Positions 11,166 to 22,570 of a stretch of DNA of 64,000 nt are shown here, one piece after another (position 1 is the first letter of the stretch; every line of letters starts with the position of its first letter). The stretch is from Cephalotus follicularis. Taxonomy: Eukaryota; Streptophyta; Magnoliopsida; Oxalidales; Cephalotaceae. The notes below the pieces were generated by a model. It saw only the letters and a program-made list of their open reading frames with translations. It was not told where the DNA came from and did not search any database. The position numbers were made by a program, and so were the translations under genes. The stretch spans positions 46,829-110,828 of the forward strand of contig BDDD01005043.1 of assembly GCA_001972305.1 (NCBI GenBank). Reading direction: 5' to 3'.

Positions 11166-12329
11166 TACTTGTCACACCCCATTCTCATATTAATGCATAT
11201 GGATAACGGTCTAATCCAGTATTGATCCAGAAACATACAGAATTTTAAAACTTTGTGGAAGCATTCAAGATACTCGATCAAATAAGGTGTTAGCACGCAA
11301 CCCATACTACATGCATACCAAGTACAATACAAGTTATATAATACATGACAGGAATGTAAATATAACTTAAAAGAGTATGACTTTATTACAATACATCATT
11401 AAAACCTTAAGAGAAAGTCTCCAGGTACCGCTTCAGCAGCTTATCCCAAAAGCCGTCGTCAATCTAAAATAGTAGGTATTAGCCGTTGTCCTCACTTATC
11501 TAAGAAGGAAAATCGAATGGTAACGAATATATGTATGCAATCATGCATGACAGTTTATATCATTTAAAAGAGTAATATGTATATGTGTCAATATATATAA
11601 GAAACATGTCAAGTGGCTACAGTCAATACAGTCATCAGTGATACCGCACAAGGGTACAAATAATCAGTCCAGTAGGTGTCCGAAGACCAGTATTTGTCAG
11701 AAGACCAGTACTGGGCATCAAGACGTCGCTAACCCCTAGCCTACGTTGAGCCACCTAGCTATCACCCCAACTTCGGTGATGATAGGAGGTAAACACTACT
11801 GCTTGCACTTGCCGGGCAATTAATAGTGCACAATCTGCATTGCAGTGAATAAGCTCTAGCCAAGTCCTGGCACCTAGGCTCACCTCTGTAGTCAGTGATG
11901 GCTCCTATCACTCGACTAACAGAAATAGCAGAGACAAATAGTACAGTCCAGTATAGCAATATTACATATATAATATGTAACATAAGTAGTTTTCTTTTGA
12001 GAAAATGGTAAAACAGTTCAGTAGAAATCTCTTTTGAGAAAAAGTAACAGCACCTCTCAGTGGAGAAAACAGTAACAGTACCTCTGAGTGGAGGAAAACA
12101 GTAACAGTACCTCTCAGTGGAGGAAAATAGTAAACAGTGGAAAACAGTGGTTTGCCCTCTTGGGAAACAGTAAAGCAGTTGTGCATATAACACTCAGTTG
12201 TTGAAATCCTTGAAATCACTTTAAACTGTAGTCTTTAGGATTACATGATAGATATAACATCTATAACAGTAACAGTATGCAGTTAAGGATCAACAATGAT
12301 AAATAGTACATATAACAGTCAAAATCACA

Positions 12330-12765
12330 TAGACAGTACAATAAGGCGTTGACGTGTAACTATGGCATCAATGTGCATCCATCGCGTCAACGTGCATCAA
12401 TCGCTTCAACGTGTATATCAGTCCGCACGCGTAACCTAGGCATCAACGCGCATGACAGTATCCTTAAGCATCAACACGCATACCATGCTTACTGGCTATA
12501 ACAGTCCTTTATACGTCAACGTGTATAACGGCGTCGATGTGTAGCATGGAAGCCTTATGCTTTTGCACATCACTTTAGCGTCGATGCGTTAGGTAGGAAC
12601 CTTACGCGTCAACGTGCACGCATGGCGTCAATGTCTGATCAGATAGTCACTCTATGCGTCAACATTATCACACATGGCGTCGACGAGAATCAACTGCCAA
12701 TAGGCCAAAGCATCGATCATTTCAACATGGCATTAACGTAAATCATATAGGCGTTTACGTGAGTA
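12330..12765. repeat. GTCGAC-palindrome array, GCGTCGACGC type (E 5' LTR)
   Basis: Same array as at 6880-7290 in the partner LTR, with units such as GGCGTTGACGTG, GCGTCAACGTG and GGCGTCGACGAG. Individual units have decayed differently in the two LTRs. Confidence 0.8.
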
Positions 12766-13194
12766 CTGGGTTCATGCATTATTCTCAGCAACAAATCACA
12801 CAGATCATGCATTCAACCCAAGCAAGCAGGAATTCAACAATCCAATGCAAGCATACATGAACTATCTTACACAATATGCATGTTATATATTCAAAAACAT
12901 GTCAAAATACCTACTACCTACCTTTTGAAGTAGTAGCAAAGAACAGTCGAGCTGCAGGTTCAATTGTCGAACATCTCCAAATTGCTGCCAACTATCGATT
13001 ATTACTTCCCTTCACTATCGAACCAATTAACAGCTCGCTCACTGCACATACAACACATTTCCATTACGCTCAACACACAGAAACCAACCCTAGCATCACC
13101 GGAGTGCTGGCCAGATTCTGGCTGACTCACCCAGCTTGTGAAACACCCACAAACAGGTTCCACATTGAACGGTCTACCCAAAACCGCTCAAGAC

Positions 13195-13410
13195 TTGTCG
13201 TTACTCAGCGCTGAACGCCGTGTCACAATCGACAGTGAGTTTGACTCACTGAGTCAACTCACTGGACTTCAATAAGTCCGATTAATACCCAAAAACGTCA
13301 CACAACCACAAGTTCTACACACTATAGTCCAAGACTCGGCGCACATAGCGCTGTCACGGGCGGCAGTGAGTTGAGCTCGCTGAGTCAACTTAGTAGACTA
13401 ATTCTGGCCG
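13195..13410. repeat. Palindromes of ACTGAGTCAACTC type (E 5' LTR)
   Basis: TCACTGAGTCAACTCACTGG and GCTGAGTCAACTTAGT, homologous to 7735-7970. Confidence 0.5.
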
Positions 13411-14729
13411 ATTCATGCTGAGAAATGCCTCAACAGTGGTCAAAATGGGCAGATCTGGCCTTCTAGACGAAGACCCGCTCCATCTGCAAAACCAACGGCG
13501 GCAAAAAAGCACACCGTGACGCACACAGAGACGGGGAAGAAGAGAGGAAAAGAAGAGAAAGGAGAAGAAGAGGGAAGAGATTATCGGTGGGTTGAGGGTG
13601 GCTCACTCTGGCGTCATATCCGGTGCTATCTCTCCCTCGGTCCCATGCTCTCTCTGTCCCGCTCTCTCCCGCTCCCTTTCTTTCTTCTTGTCATGGGCGC
13701 ATAGTGTGCTCGTGTCCCCTCTTTTCTTTCCTTCATTTTGATTCTCCCTTCTTTCTTTATTATTTTCTTGCATTTCTTCTTGGAATTTTACCAGTAAATA
13801 TCAAGGTCTGGGTCCCCTTTTTCACGCGCATTGCAATATTAAATAATCTAGCTGTCACTAAATAACCATAATAATAATGTGATCATTGGGCCTTACTGTC
13901 GCGTATTAAAAATAGCCTTTCTTATCCGTCTTGGGCCCTTATGATTACAGCTTTATCACGGTCTTACACTGTACCAATATCACAATAATTATTTAAAAAA
14001 TTTCGGGGCATTACAAAAGGTCACTTTTTAGGCGCCTTAACATGCTAATTGAGGCGTGTTGAGCATGCACCATGATTCCCTGACCTATCATGACTGTAAT
14101 GAAAGAATGAATAGGCCAGGTGTGTGCATTCAACAACAACAAAAGGAAGAGAGGGCCACCTAGTGCACCATGCAACCAGGTGGGAAGAAAGAGAAAGCCT
14201 GGTCATGCATGTGAACTGGAAAGAAATCCATAAAACTCTTTTCTCTTTAGCTCAGCAACGGGAGAAAGAAAAACACAAAGGAAACATGGAGGATTGAGAG
14301 GAAACACAGTGAGAAAAACTAGAGGGAAAAGGGAGGAGATAGAGAGAGGTTAAACCTCCACTGTTGGACCGAGCTTAGAGCTTGGAGTGAACTTGGATTG
14401 GAGCTACTATGGCCGAACCTTGGAGCTCAAATTTCTGAACAGAAAGCTTAAAGAGGTGGACTTTCGGTTCCTAACTTGGAATTAAAGGTAGGGGATTTAT
14501 ACATGCAAATTTGAGTTCAAAGTTAGTGTATGGCCATTAATGAAATGTATGAATCGCGTGACTGTTATGGATTGATTGGATTGGATGACTGATATTGTGC
14601 ATACTGTGAGTATTGAACCTACTGAGCATGTTCTATTTGAGTGTATATTGAACTGGATCGCATGTGCTATTGATTGAACTCCCTCGGTATTGGGTTAAAA
14701 TGAGGAAGATGATGTTCTAGACTGTGTAA

Positions 14730-15050
14730 CCGTCGACGCTTACGATGGAAGCGTATACGCTTTGACCTATTATGTGAAGAACATGTAGTGGTTTGACTAT
14801 AAACGTCGACGTTTAGAGATAGCATCGATGCCTTATTCGAATAAAAGCGTAAGGATGGAGACATGGACGTTGATGCCTGAGGTCCTACCTCAAGCGTCGA
14901 CGCCAAAGTGATAAGCACCGACGCTCAAGGATCCTGACCTTGAAGCGTCAGCTCCAAAGACAAGTTTTGACGCGTATAGCTCTGGATTAAGTGCTGACGC
15001 TAAGGATGGAAGCATCGACGCCTAGAGGTTAAACGTCGACCCTTAAGCTA
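14730..15050. repeat. GTCGAC-palindrome array, GCGTCGACGC type (S1 distal)
   Basis: About a dozen units, among them ACCGTCGACGCTT, AACGTCGACGTTT, AAGCGTCGACGCC, AGCACCGACGCTC, AAGCATCGACGCC and AAACGTCGACCCTT. With E removed it lies about 1.07-1.39 kb from the S1 start. A homologous array, minus orientation, is at 63655-63870. Confidence 0.85.
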
Positions 15051-15730
15051 CTGTTTTGGATAATTTCGCTTAGATGGCGTGCGTTGACCCCGAAATGAGT
15101 TTAGATGCATTTGAGCATATGTTTGCATTGCATATTGAACTGTGATTGATTTCTAAAAGTGTTTTATCCTTTAGAGATGCATGCACGATTGTTAAACAAA
15201 TCATTATTTTATAGAAAATGTATATTGGAAAAATGTATATTTTCGAAGGGTTTTAGAAAATGGTTTCCAAAGATTGTGAACTGTTTAAAGAATTGTCTAT
15301 ACAATCAAATTGTATTGTTTCAAGTGTTTATAACTTATAACGACTTGAAAAGGATTGTTATATATTGAACAAATGTATTTGATCAAGTAATTATTGTATA
15401 AAATTGCTTGAATTGGACTATGATTGGTACTGTTTCCATACTAGCTGCGTGGCAAAGGTTTCCATGGATGGCTAGTGGCAGGGTTTGGCCCTAGGGGCCA
15501 CAAGATGGCTGGGGATACCTATTGTGATTACTTAGCCACTGTGCTAGTAACCTATACTTTTGACATGCTTCGAGCCTACCGGAGACTGGACTGAAGTATG
15601 GAGTGCGACGTTGGGGCCAGGAGATGGCGACGCTCTCATACGTTCTGATTGATTTGACTGGTCCTTTGGGGACACAATTGCTGGTTGTGTTGATGTAGCC
15701 GATAGGGTTACACCTGTACTGTGAATGTAC

Positions 15731-15742
<12 letters not shown>

Positions 15743-15761
<19 letters not shown>
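15743..15761. repeat. (AT)n microsatellite
   Basis: An ACAT run passes into AT dinucleotides, ending at AGTCGACGCT. Confidence 0.9.
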
Positions 15762-16425
15762 GTCGACGCTTAAGACACTATTTTCGGAAATTTCGCTTCG
15801 ATGACATGCGTTGACCCCGAAACAATCCTAGATGCATTTGAGCATATGTTTGCATTGCATATTGAACTGTTACCTAAACTGTGAACCGAATGTGATTTAT
15901 TTCTAAAAGTGTTTATCATTTTAGAAATGCTTGCATGAGTTTAAACAAATCATTATTTTGTACGAAAATGTATATTTGGAAAAATGCATATTTTTGAATT
16001 ACTAGGGAAAGTATTTTCCAATGACTGTGAACTGCTAAAAGATTTTCTATATAATGAAAATGTAATGATTCAAGTGGTTATAACTTTTAAACGACTTGAA
16101 AATGGACTGATATATATTTAACAAATATATTTGATCAAGTAATTTATTTATAAAATTTCTTGAAATGGACTGTGATTGTGACTGTTGATTACTTAGTCGC
16201 TGTGCTAGTAACCTGTTCAATTACTTAGCCGTCGTGCTAGTAACTTATTGATTGTTTAGCCGTCGTGCTAAGCAACCTATACTGTTGACCTGCTTCGAAT
16301 CATTCGCAAACGGGGCTAATGTAGGAGTGTACGACATTGGGGCCAGGAGGTGGCGACGATTCATACGTACTGATTCGATTGTCTGGTCCCTTTGAGGACA
16401 TGCTTACTGATTGTGTTGATGTAGC

Positions 16426-16428
<3 letters not shown>

Positions 16429-16464
<36 letters not shown>
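16429..16464. repeat. (AT)n microsatellite, about 18 units
   Basis: Pure AT dinucleotide run at the matching position in the second copy of the S1 duplication. Confidence 0.95.
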
Positions 16465-16468
<4 letters not shown>

Positions 16469-17469
16469 ATATATATTGTACTACATCACTGTGCATTCAT
16501 TCATGACATTGATTATCATTGGCCTCAAAATGTACTTATATTTTCTCTACTTAGCCAAGTGAGGACAAAGGCTAACGCCCTACAATCTCATATTGATGTA
16601 GCGGATTGTCACCGTTGTGCTTTGGAGAGCGACTTGGAGTTTTAAATTGTATTTTTCCTTGGAGAAATGTTAAGTTGGATATTGTGTAATGGATTATGTT
16701 TTTGGATAATTGTTGAGTATGGACTACTATATTTTTGTATCGAATGTTATTGTCCCCACTTCATTTAAGGGCAATTAACAATAGTTTAATTATGTTGTTG
16801 ATAAACAAGTTGTAACATGTAGTATGTGATGCATGTTACGTTTTAATTCAGCTTATTTATGAATGCTTCTGCAATGATTTTATATGACTTGGAAAGTTTT
16901 AATTTTCCCGTAATTTTATGTAAGCTGAATATCATGTTGATTGCCATGACCTAAGTGTTGTTATAGAGACGGGGTGTGACAGTACCCATAGCCCATAACC
17001 ATATTTCCATTTAAAAGATAGGGACCTCTCATAAAGGATTACATAGGATCCACATCCATCAAAATCATTTGAAATCATTTCCATAACCATAAACCCTTTT
17101 CAATAACCATAAACCCTTTTCCATAACCATAACCATAAACCATTTTCCATTTTGTTGGTCCCTATCAGAGTTGTAAAACAATGGAGAGGAAGTTCAACTA
17201 GGATATCCACGTCCAGATGTCCCAATCGAGCTATCCTAACAATTTATTGAAAACCATTTCGAAATCCATTTGAATGTTGAAAACCCTTTTATAAAACTTC
17301 TCTCTTAAAGGTTCCCTTTGGAAAATTGATTTAGAAATCGAAGATGTTAAGTGAGGATTTCGATAGGTTATAAAGTCATAGGGAGGCTTCCTATGGAATC
17401 CATTTGGGGAGAAAACTGTTTGAAATCGGAAACTATGTAAAACAATGAAATCCATCTAAGGCAGGGCAT

Positions 17470-17660
17470 TAGGCGTCGACGCTTGGCACTAGGCATCCAC
17501 GCTTGGCACTAGGCGTCCACGCTTAGCACCTAAGCGTCGACTGTCTATGCTGGGCATCTATGCTTAATATTAAGAGTCGCTGGTTTAAATGGAAAGAATG
17601 CAAAGCAACGATGGGTTTAATATTAAAGGTGTAAACCATCGACGGGCTTTGTTTTGAAAG
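17470..17660. repeat. GTCGAC-palindrome array (G1 3' LTR)
   Basis: Units AGGCGTCGACGCTTGG, AGGCATCCACGCTTGG, AGGCGTCCACGCTT, AAGCGTCGACTGTC and weaker ones. Counterpart of 38785-38960. Confidence 0.75.
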
Positions 17661-18368
17661 CTCAAAGCATGGACGATTTTGACAGAAATAGTAGTTTTGG
17701 AAACAGTTCGAAAAGTCAGTTTAAAATCCATTTCGAATCAGTTTACAATTCGGTTCAATGGGAGATATAATCTCCAAACATAAATTGAATCTCAAAACCA
17801 GTTTAAACCATTGAAATCCATTTTATATCCCTTGAATTGAGAGATGGCATAATTGGGTAGGGAGCCCCAATTCTCCAACTTCTCTCAATTCTCTGTTCAG
17901 TCTGTTATACCAGCACACAGTTCCATAAGCCATGAAATCATCCATCATGCATAACTGTAATAATCCATTTAGCACACAATCATCAATTAACAACCATATC
18001 AATCCATAGAATCGTTTCAAAATGCATTAATGCAAGCAAAATAGTATAACATACCTCAATCGTTGAACTTGCAGATTCTACTGCCGCTCATTTCTATTTG
18101 TTGCTGAACTGAATTTGGTTCTTCCATTAGCTCCACTTGGTCCTGTTGCTAAACCGTCGCTCTGCTATCATAACAGGGTCTTGTTGCGCCAACCGAGTTC
18201 TCTCTTTCACTTAGCATCACTGCAATAACCATCACACTTACGTTCTAGGAGGAAGAAGGAAAAATAAGGAGAAGGAAAGGAAGAGGCTTAATGTGCCATG
18301 GAGCTCGCATCGTCTTCTTCCCTGTTTGGTGCCTTCATTTTCTCTGGCGCTCTCTCTCACTCTTTGGT

Positions 18369-18370
<2 letters not shown>

Positions 18371-18402
<32 letters not shown>
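18371..18402. repeat. (TGTC)8 microsatellite
   Basis: Eight tandem TGTC units in a pyrimidine-rich part of the G1 LTR. The other LTR has CTCTCTCC text at this place, so the repeat expanded after insertion. Confidence 0.95.
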
Positions 18403-18405
<3 letters not shown>

Positions 18406-18507
18406 TCTCTCTCAGGCATGGGAGCTTTATGAGACCGCCTCTCCTTATTTCTAACTTCGGGCACAATGCGCCCAAGGTTCCCTTTTTTCTTTAAAATCGA
18501 GGCATCA

Positions 18508-19115
18508 GAATCTCCATTCCTTAGAGGAATCTCATCCCGAGATTCCCTAGGTTAAAACATGTAAGGGTACAAGGCCATCATTTCTTCCTCACGTCCCATG
18601 TGGCTTTCTCAAACCCAAAAGATTGCCATAACACTTCAGTTAGGGCATTGTCCTTGTTCCTCAACCGTTTGGTCCATAACCATTCGATGCATGAACGTAC
18701 GATCCATAACCATACAATCCATAACCATATAACCCATTCCATTATCATTTGGCGTCCATATCATTCCACAACTATCTCTGAATATATATGAACTCTCCTT
18801 GGGTTTCTCCGTCATTTCTTGCACAAGCTTTGGTCCCAAAAGACTCTGATCACCTACTTCAAACCAACAAGTTGGGGTTCTACACTTCCTACCATAGAGA
18901 GCCTCAAATAGTGCCATTCCAGTACTGGTATAGTAACTGTTATTATACGAGAACTCTACTAACAGCAGATGTTCATCCCAACTGCCACCTCAATCAATTA
19001 CACGTGCCCATTACACCACTAGAATTTTATCCATATACTCTACCTTACAAGGTAGGTGCCGATCCCATAGGCTGACTGGTAGGGCAATCCTGTAGGCAAC
19101 TTTCCCTACTCCCTC
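18508..19115 (-). pseudogene. G1 pol C-terminal remnant (integrase)
   Basis: On the minus strand, 19115-18640 reads as decayed gypsy integrase: a TGLP block, a KVEYMDK block (usual VEYSMDK), then WDEHLLLVEFSYNNSYYTS and MALFEALYGRKCRTPTCW, the well-conserved end of the catalytic core. Stops and frameshifts occur throughout. Toward 18508 the text parallels the pol end of E, including CTCATCCCGAGATTCCCTAG, and ends in a weak purine tract (minus strand) next to the LTR. The chromodomain itself is not clearly readable. The upstream part of pol continues at 34185, beyond the copia array. Confidence 0.75.
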
Positions 19116-21581
19116 TGTTGGAATTGCTCTATATGGAAGAAATTGATTGGAACAACTTAGGGTCGCATTTTAAAAATTTTCATCTAACTAGTCTCCAGTC
19201 AATGAGACATTCTAAAACCCCAGACCCATAATTGTCCCAATAGGCCTTTGGATCACTAATTAAGCTTTCAAATGAAACATACTAACATTCCAAGCATCTA
19301 GGTTTCGGCCATGGAGGGATGGGAATTCACTAACCCATCATACACACGCAATTACATGGACTAGGGTAACACACAAAACCCTTATGTCCACAACCCCCAA
19401 AACCCAAACCCTAGGCATAAAAAACCCTTAGGGTTTTCTAAGGTTTTTATAAGGAAACATTAGGGATTGGATAGGGTATACAAACCCTAGCCCAAACCCA
19501 AAATTCCCATGCCACAATACACATATATAAAAATCCGAAATTAGAAGGATTAGAAACCATTACCCATGGTCATCCACTCCTTCCTTCAAGTGCTCCCTCT
19601 ACACTTTGATCCAAGCATCCATCTCCTCCATATCGCTCCATGAATATGCTGCCTCAAACATGTAGAAAGGATGTAGGCTCAAATGTTTAAATCCTATACT
19701 AAAATAACTCAAGATAAAGTTTGGATGCAAAGCGCAAACAATCTCCACCTATAGTGATCATGGAGGGTGAAAGGAAATTGATTTGTTCTTCACTCTTCAT
19801 GAGCACCAAGATCATATATATTTTATTTTAAAACAAGAGAAGAAAAATGGCAAGAGAAAGAAGAGAGAAAGAGAGAGTATGTACGGGTTCCATTGAGAGA
19901 GAAATGTTTGGTGTGTGTTTTAATAAGATATACTCCTTATATCTTTATTTTTACTTAGGCATTAAGTCAAGTCTTTACTTAGCCACTAAGTTAATTTTAC
20001 TTAGCCACCAAGAAAATAAAAGAACACATTTTCTCTATATTTAAAACACCACATGGGTGGCCAAAAGAAGGCACAAAATGACTCAAAAAAATTCGGCCAA
20101 AAGGAACGTTACACATGTACCTTTGAAAAGTCTACAAAAGTGGGCTTAGCATATTTACAATAATGCCATAAATGAAATCACTTTGGGTCAACCATGAACT
20201 AATCTATATCAAGGAATAAATTCAGCCCAAATGGGATGGTGAATTCCTAGCCCAATATTGTATAAGACCATAAGCTCTCTCTCCAAACAAATGCCCAAGC
20301 GCATTCGTTAGTGGAAACAAACAACCCTTTGCTCGGAACATTTCATTATGGTGATTCTTGAACACATTTCAGTGAAATGATATGTTCAACAAATAAAATG
20401 CTCACTAGAAAAGTAACATCTTCCATAGATATTATCCTTTCACTAGATGATATGTCACCCGACATATCAACCTATTCCAAAATCAGGCGCGACCCGAAAT
20501 CCAGGTTAGTTCCCGGTAAAAATGATATATTCCCAGAAATCCTAGAATTCTGGTACGACTATCCTGATATTCCAAAACTATCCTATATCCCTGGTGTGAT
20601 CACCAATCACCTTTGGATTCGTGTATATCACGTCTATCATTTTTTAACTAGTTAAACATGACTTTATCACTGTCATCGGCATATGTGTCGCATATCCCTC
20701 ATCATCTCGGCTCTGACCGCGACTAGGGTTTGGATTATTGTCACCCCTAGGTAAAACGTGATAACTATAATTCTATGAACACATTGAGACTATCAGGAGA
20801 CATCCGAGGAAACCTCGTTTCCATCTACCAAGTGCTTGGCCAAGACTTTCAAGTCTTCAATGGTCATAGATGTTATAGAGCCTATAACCACCAATACAGG
20901 TATGATGATCCCATCTTGTGCACTCACCCATACATGTCAATGTAGCTCCCACAAGACCCGGAGACAGAACGTGGCTATTGTTAGGGAAGGTGGAAACCAA
21001 AGCCAAGCAGTTACTACACAATGCATGCTAGCCGCTCAGGTCTAAGGATACAACGTGAGTCTTAAAGAACCCACTAGTCTCCTTTGACTAAACACTACCA
21101 GGACAAATAGGAGCCTATTCGCAAGGTGTTGCCTCTCCAAATAGGTAACCTGTGGTGGGTGAGTTTAGTGATGCTCTCTAGCATGCACCCCGCATCAGCT
21201 TTAGGGTAAACCCAAATGGCAATGAGATGATCCATCCTCCCTAACATAGGGGGCAAGAATAATACGGCAAGTCTTTGTGGTTCATCAATTGCCTTAAGAA
21301 AGTGATCCTATGACTTGGAACTTTTGTCAGAAGTGAGTAAGGATCTCATTCTCATAACCTCTCAGGCATGGGATCCAGTCCCTCGAACGACAGGGCATTA
21401 TATGTGTATTTAGTTGACATGGTTATCAACTGATCCGATTCAACGGTTTAGGATTTTACATATTGCTAAGATGCCAATATTTCATAAATATGCACTATTG
21501 AACATGAATGGAACTAAGAAAGTATCGACTAAGAGTGTATCATATGTCAAGAACATATGTCTGCAATCACCTCTTTGCTTG
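19116..21581 (-). mobile_element. Copia LTR A, lacks its last ~20 bases
   Basis: Matches LTR B from its start to CACCTCTTTGCTTG; the terminal CAGGGACAACCCTATCTAACA is replaced by chromovirus sequence. A TATA-like ATATATATTTTATT and GAGAGAAAGAGAG tract lie near 19820-19880. No ORF is credible. Confidence 0.85.
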
Positions 21582-21986
21582 AAGAGGTGCCATCCTATAC
21601 GGTGCTTTAGATATAGGTGCCGCCCCAGGAATGAGTTCGATGGTAAACTCTACTTCCCGTTGCGGTGGCAAACCCGGTAACTCCTCCGGAAACACATCAG
21701 AAAATTCTCTAACCACAGGATAATCTTCAAGGCGAGACTCGTCCCTTGAGACATCCTTTACCACAGCTAGAAACCCTTCGGCGCCTTTAGCTACTAACTT
21801 TTGAGCTTTCATACCAGATATAACCTTAATCTCTTTCATAGGCCGTGAACCCTGATAAACAAAATCAGATCGATCCACATCTCCGAACAGAACCCTGCGA
21901 GCATGACAATCAATCGTAGCCCGATGGCGCTCCAACCAATCCATCCCCAAAATCATATCGAAACACAAAACCAAAACAGAAAACAT
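21582..21986 (-). pseudogene. Ty3/gypsy protease-RT linker fragment
   Basis: A 139-residue open frame on the minus strand. In order: FDMILGMDWLERHRATIDCH (end of the protease region), a spacer with GDVDRSDFVYQGSRP, then [20 protein letters not shown] and [20 protein letters not shown], which leads into the RT domain in plant chromoviruses. It ends at PYRMAPL before the first RT catalytic motif. It lacks a start of its own and both catalytic domains, so it has no activity. G2 carries the equivalent part at 46190-46675 with a few substitutions, so the two are close relatives. Confidence 0.85.
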
Positions 21987-22082
21987 ATCAGAAGGACCGA
22001 AACATAACAGAACAGTCCTAACCCAAGTCTACCCAATCTCACAGGTCAAACCTAGTTAGGTCTTCTAAGGAACAAAGCCTAA

Positions 22083-22094
22083 GCTCTGATACCA
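22083..22094 (-). promoter_or_regulatory. Primer binding site of captured chromovirus
   Basis: GCTCTGATACCA, i.e. TGGTATCAGAGC on the minus strand, five bases from the LTR start at 22100. Confidence 0.85.
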
Positions 22095-22570
22095 TAAACT
22101 GTAACACCCCCGATCTGTGGGAGTCGCCATAGTGCATAATACCGAAACTAAACAGATCATATCATATAAAAAGGTTCGTCTTTATTAAAAATGTGATGGT
22201 TTAAAGCATATCCATAACATATAAAAACTGATCATCACTGAAACTTATCCAAAAGTCATAAACTGAGATAACACATTGTTTAATTATCGGGTTCCACTAT
22301 GACCACATAACATAAAAGGATCAGCTACTAGACGATCCTCAGACATATGGGAGTCACTCTCATCACACATTGGCCCTTTGCTCCCGATAACCTGCTGCAT
22401 GGAAACAAAAACGCGGCTGAGCAAACCTCAGTATGGATATAGAATATAAAACAGTAAATAATATTTTAAAGCAGGAAGATTTCCAAAAAGTACATTTAAA
22501 ACTGAAATCTTAAGCAGTCAAATAATTTCAACATGTTTTATAAATGTCCGCGACAAAACGGATAAATAAA

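Larger units (their letters stand above)
8587..11169 (-). mobile_element. E internal region with captured fragments
   Basis: Next to the 3' LTR is the tract TTCTCCCCTCCTTAGAG, the complement of a purine tract. The next 200 bases, read on the minus strand, resemble a chromovirus pol C-terminus (a run like SLVKV followed by stops). From about 8857 to 9660 there are two decayed pieces of the G1-type LTR (AAAATCAGGCATGTAGT and the CACTCCCGAAGGAGGA block also seen at 4170 and 37330). From 9820 to 10130 there is a degenerate CCATTTA/ACGGTCCAT tandem run. Near the 5' LTR is a protease fragment. No usable ORF remains. Confidence 0.75.
5686..14015 (-). mobile_element. Complete non-autonomous LTR retrotransposon E
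   Basis: Both LTRs start TGTCACACCCC on the plus strand; one ends GGGGCATTACA and the other GGGGCATTATA. The target duplication AAAGG lies at 5681-5685 and 14016-14020. The PBS at 11154-11165 and a pyrimidine tract at 8587-8597 (purine on the minus strand) set the direction. The internal region is only about 2.6 kb and keeps just scraps of pol, so the element must have moved with proteins supplied by a relative, as in large retrotransposon derivatives. By eye the first 185 bases of the two LTRs differ at about 13 positions, so the insertion is not recent. Confidence 0.9.
11170..14015 (-). mobile_element. E 5' LTR
   Basis: Length 2846 bases, aligned end to end with 5686-8586. It ends GGGGCATTACA on the plus strand, keeping the canonical TG...CA pair. 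It contains the two palindrome groups at 12330-12765 and 13195-13410. The short ORFs in it match shadows of those in the other LTR and are not genes. Confidence 0.9.
15027..16480 (+). repeat. Tandem duplication of about 735 bp inside S1
   Basis: The block from about 15027 (ACGTCGACCCTTAAGCTACTGTTTT) recurs from about 15762 (AGTCGACGCTTAAGACACTATTTT), including the shared ATGCGTTGACCCCGAAA, TTTGAGCATATGTTTGCATT and GGGGCCAGGAGRTGGCGACG strings. The junction is an (AT)n run directly followed by a GTCGAC unit. Copies differ by many substitutions, so the duplication is old. Confidence 0.8.
5330..16981 (+). mobile_element. Solo LTR S1, plus orientation, interrupted by E
   Basis: It begins TGTAACGCACAG and ends CGGGGTGTGACA. 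Flanks are ATACC (5325-5329) and GTACC (16982-16986), a target duplication with one mismatch. With E removed it is about 3.3 kb, and no internal region or second LTR is present, so it is a solo LTR left by LTR-LTR recombination. Layout is shared with S4 (58213-60923): an AT-rich first 150 bases, a first palindrome array, a purine-rich GGAGCTTG region, a second array, then a block containing CATACTAGYTGCGTGGC. It carries an internal tandem duplication of about 735 bases. Confidence 0.8.
3992..18507 (-). mobile_element. G1 3' LTR, split by S1 (5330-16981)
   Basis: The LTR is in two pieces, 3992-5329 and 16982-18507, which together match 37083-40375. At the split the left piece ends GTACCATACC and the right piece resumes GTACCCATAGCCC; the uninterrupted copy reads GTACCATGCCCGTAGCCC near 38341. 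Compared with the 5' LTR it lacks about 590 bases (equivalent of 39533-40124), lost between ATCAC at about 18235 and ACGTTC. A palindrome array at 17470-17660 is shared with the 5' LTR. Confidence 0.85.

Noticed and set aside
19380-19450. AAACCCTA-type strings like plant telomere repeats (also 27068, 32505)
   Set aside because: They are short, degenerate and recur at the same place in each copy of the copia LTR, so they are LTR sequence and not an interstitial telomere.
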